Below, piece after piece: positions 5,799-6,197 of a stretch of DNA of 6,197 nt. This DNA is from an uncultured Verrucomicrobium sp. GTDB lineage: Bacteria; Verrucomicrobiota; Verrucomicrobiia; Methylacidiphilales; GAS474. The translations under genes were made by a program, and so were the position numbers. The notes below the pieces were generated by a model that saw only the letters and a program-made list of their open reading frames with translations, made no database searches and was not told the DNA's origin. The DNA lies in the NCBI GenBank assembly GCA_903889845.1, contig CAISZB010000125.1, positions 1 to 6,197 of the forward strand. The letters are read 5' to 3'. The first letter of the stretch is position 1. Each line of letters opens with the position of its first letter.

Positions 5799-6197
5799 AT
5801 GACAACCCTCCCCCTGCTCCGTCGGACTCTGTTGGCTCTTGTTTTGGGAACCCTGGCCACCGGCCTTTCCCAAGCGCGAACCGGCACGGAAACCCCAGCC
5901 CGGTTTTCCGTCTTCGTCCCGGAATCGGCGGGCGGCGATGCGAACGATCCGGGCAACCTCGCCCACACCCGCCTGCGGGTCCTCGACACCGTGAAGGCGG
6001 CGGCGAACTCCGCCCCCACCGGCAACGTCCTTATCAACAGCCCCGCGATGCTCCGCAGCGTCTACAGCCTCCCCGCCACCGGCGGCTCCGGGGCCATCGC
6101 CATCGTCGATGCCTACCACGATCCGACGGCGCTCAACGACTTCAACGTCTTCGCCGCGCAATACGGCCTCACGAAGGAGACCTCGACCAACGCGACC
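5799..6197 (+). CDS. Secreted S53 (sedolisin)-like serine peptidase, 5' part only
   Basis: The frame is open from ATG 5799 to the window end, giving the first 133 residues. Residues 1-26 form a signal peptide (RR, then TLLALVLGTLATGLSQA, likely cut after SQA). Residues 84-124 (MLRSVYSLPATGGSG, AIAIVDAYHDPTALNDFN, VFAAQYGL) match the opening of the catalytic domain of bacterial sedolisin-like or related subtilisin-like peptidases, where an R-x-x-Y-x-L-P segment, a GSGxIAIVDAYDxP strand and a QFGL motif are typical. The catalytic Glu, Asp and Ser lie beyond the window, so activity cannot be judged. The stretch before residue 80 is short for a full S53 propeptide. The exported product would degrade protein outside the cytoplasm. 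It lies 119 bases after the chimeric ORF and probably has its own promoter. Confidence 0.7.
   Translation, partial: MTTLPLLRRTLLALVLGTLATGLSQARTGTETPARFSVFVPESAGGDANDPGNLAHTRLRVLDTVKAAANSAPTGNVLINSPAMLRSVYSLPATGGSGAIAIVDAYHDPTALNDFNVFAAQYGLTKETSTNAT

Noticed and set aside
5774..5800. CCTGAAAAT repeated at 5774-5782 and 5792-5800 just before the peptidase start
   Set aside because: Only 9 bases long, with no inverted symmetry and no third copy; most likely chance.
5406..6161. A 251-codon minus-strand frame spanning the GT9 tail and the peptidase start
   Set aside because: The plus strand has recognisable GT9-like and S53-like sequence across the same region; the antisense product is low-complexity and Arg-rich.
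1..6197. CRISPR array, tRNA, rRNA or riboswitch
   Set aside because: I saw no regularly spaced repeats, tRNA-like cloverleaf or rRNA sequence in the noncoding gaps, which are all shorter than 200 bases.

Overview
The window reads as bacterial accessory DNA from a polysaccharide-degrading Gram-negative organism. Verrucomicrobiota is my best guess, with Planctomycetota or Acidobacteriota as alternatives. The reasons are large secreted carbohydrate-active enzymes, native genes without obvious Shine-Dalgarno sites, moderate to high GC, and a secreted S53-like peptidase. This lineage call is inference; no rRNA or other marker gene is present.

Layout, all genes on the + strand. Bases 1-136 are noncoding with three small hairpins. 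Bases 137-2893 encode an exported glycoside hydrolase family 2-type protein with both catalytic glutamates visible. The 181-bp gap after it holds a near-perfect 16-bp direct repeat next to a GTAAGCG motif that resembles an IS66-family end, a stem-loop, and a tiny 44-codon frame that may be a gene scrap. Bases 3075-5231 encode an exported heparinase II/III-type polysaccharide lyase. Bases 5232 to about 5415 are a decayed IS3-family insertion sequence: a short OrfB (transposase) fragment, then a left-end-like sequence, a strong ribosome binding site and the first 15 or so codons of OrfA. The OrfA start runs in frame into the C-terminal part of a glycosyltransferase family 9-like protein (5371-5679), giving a chimeric ORF. 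From 5799 to the window end is the 5' part of a secreted S53 (sedolisin)-like serine peptidase gene, cut by the window edge.

The glycoside hydrolase and the lyase probably act together on a uronic-acid-containing polysaccharide outside the cytoplasm: the lyase would cleave uronate linkages by beta-elimination and the GH2 enzyme would trim sugars from chains or side branches. The substrate cannot be fixed from sequence alone. The IS3 remnant marks a genomic junction. DNA to its right appears more GC-rich by eye and holds a decapitated glycosyltransferase, as expected from an IS-associated deletion or a block inserted beside the IS.

I found no previously undescribed multi-gene system. The most notable item is the IS-glycosyltransferase fusion; next is the possible second IS end at the 3' tip of the GH2 gene.
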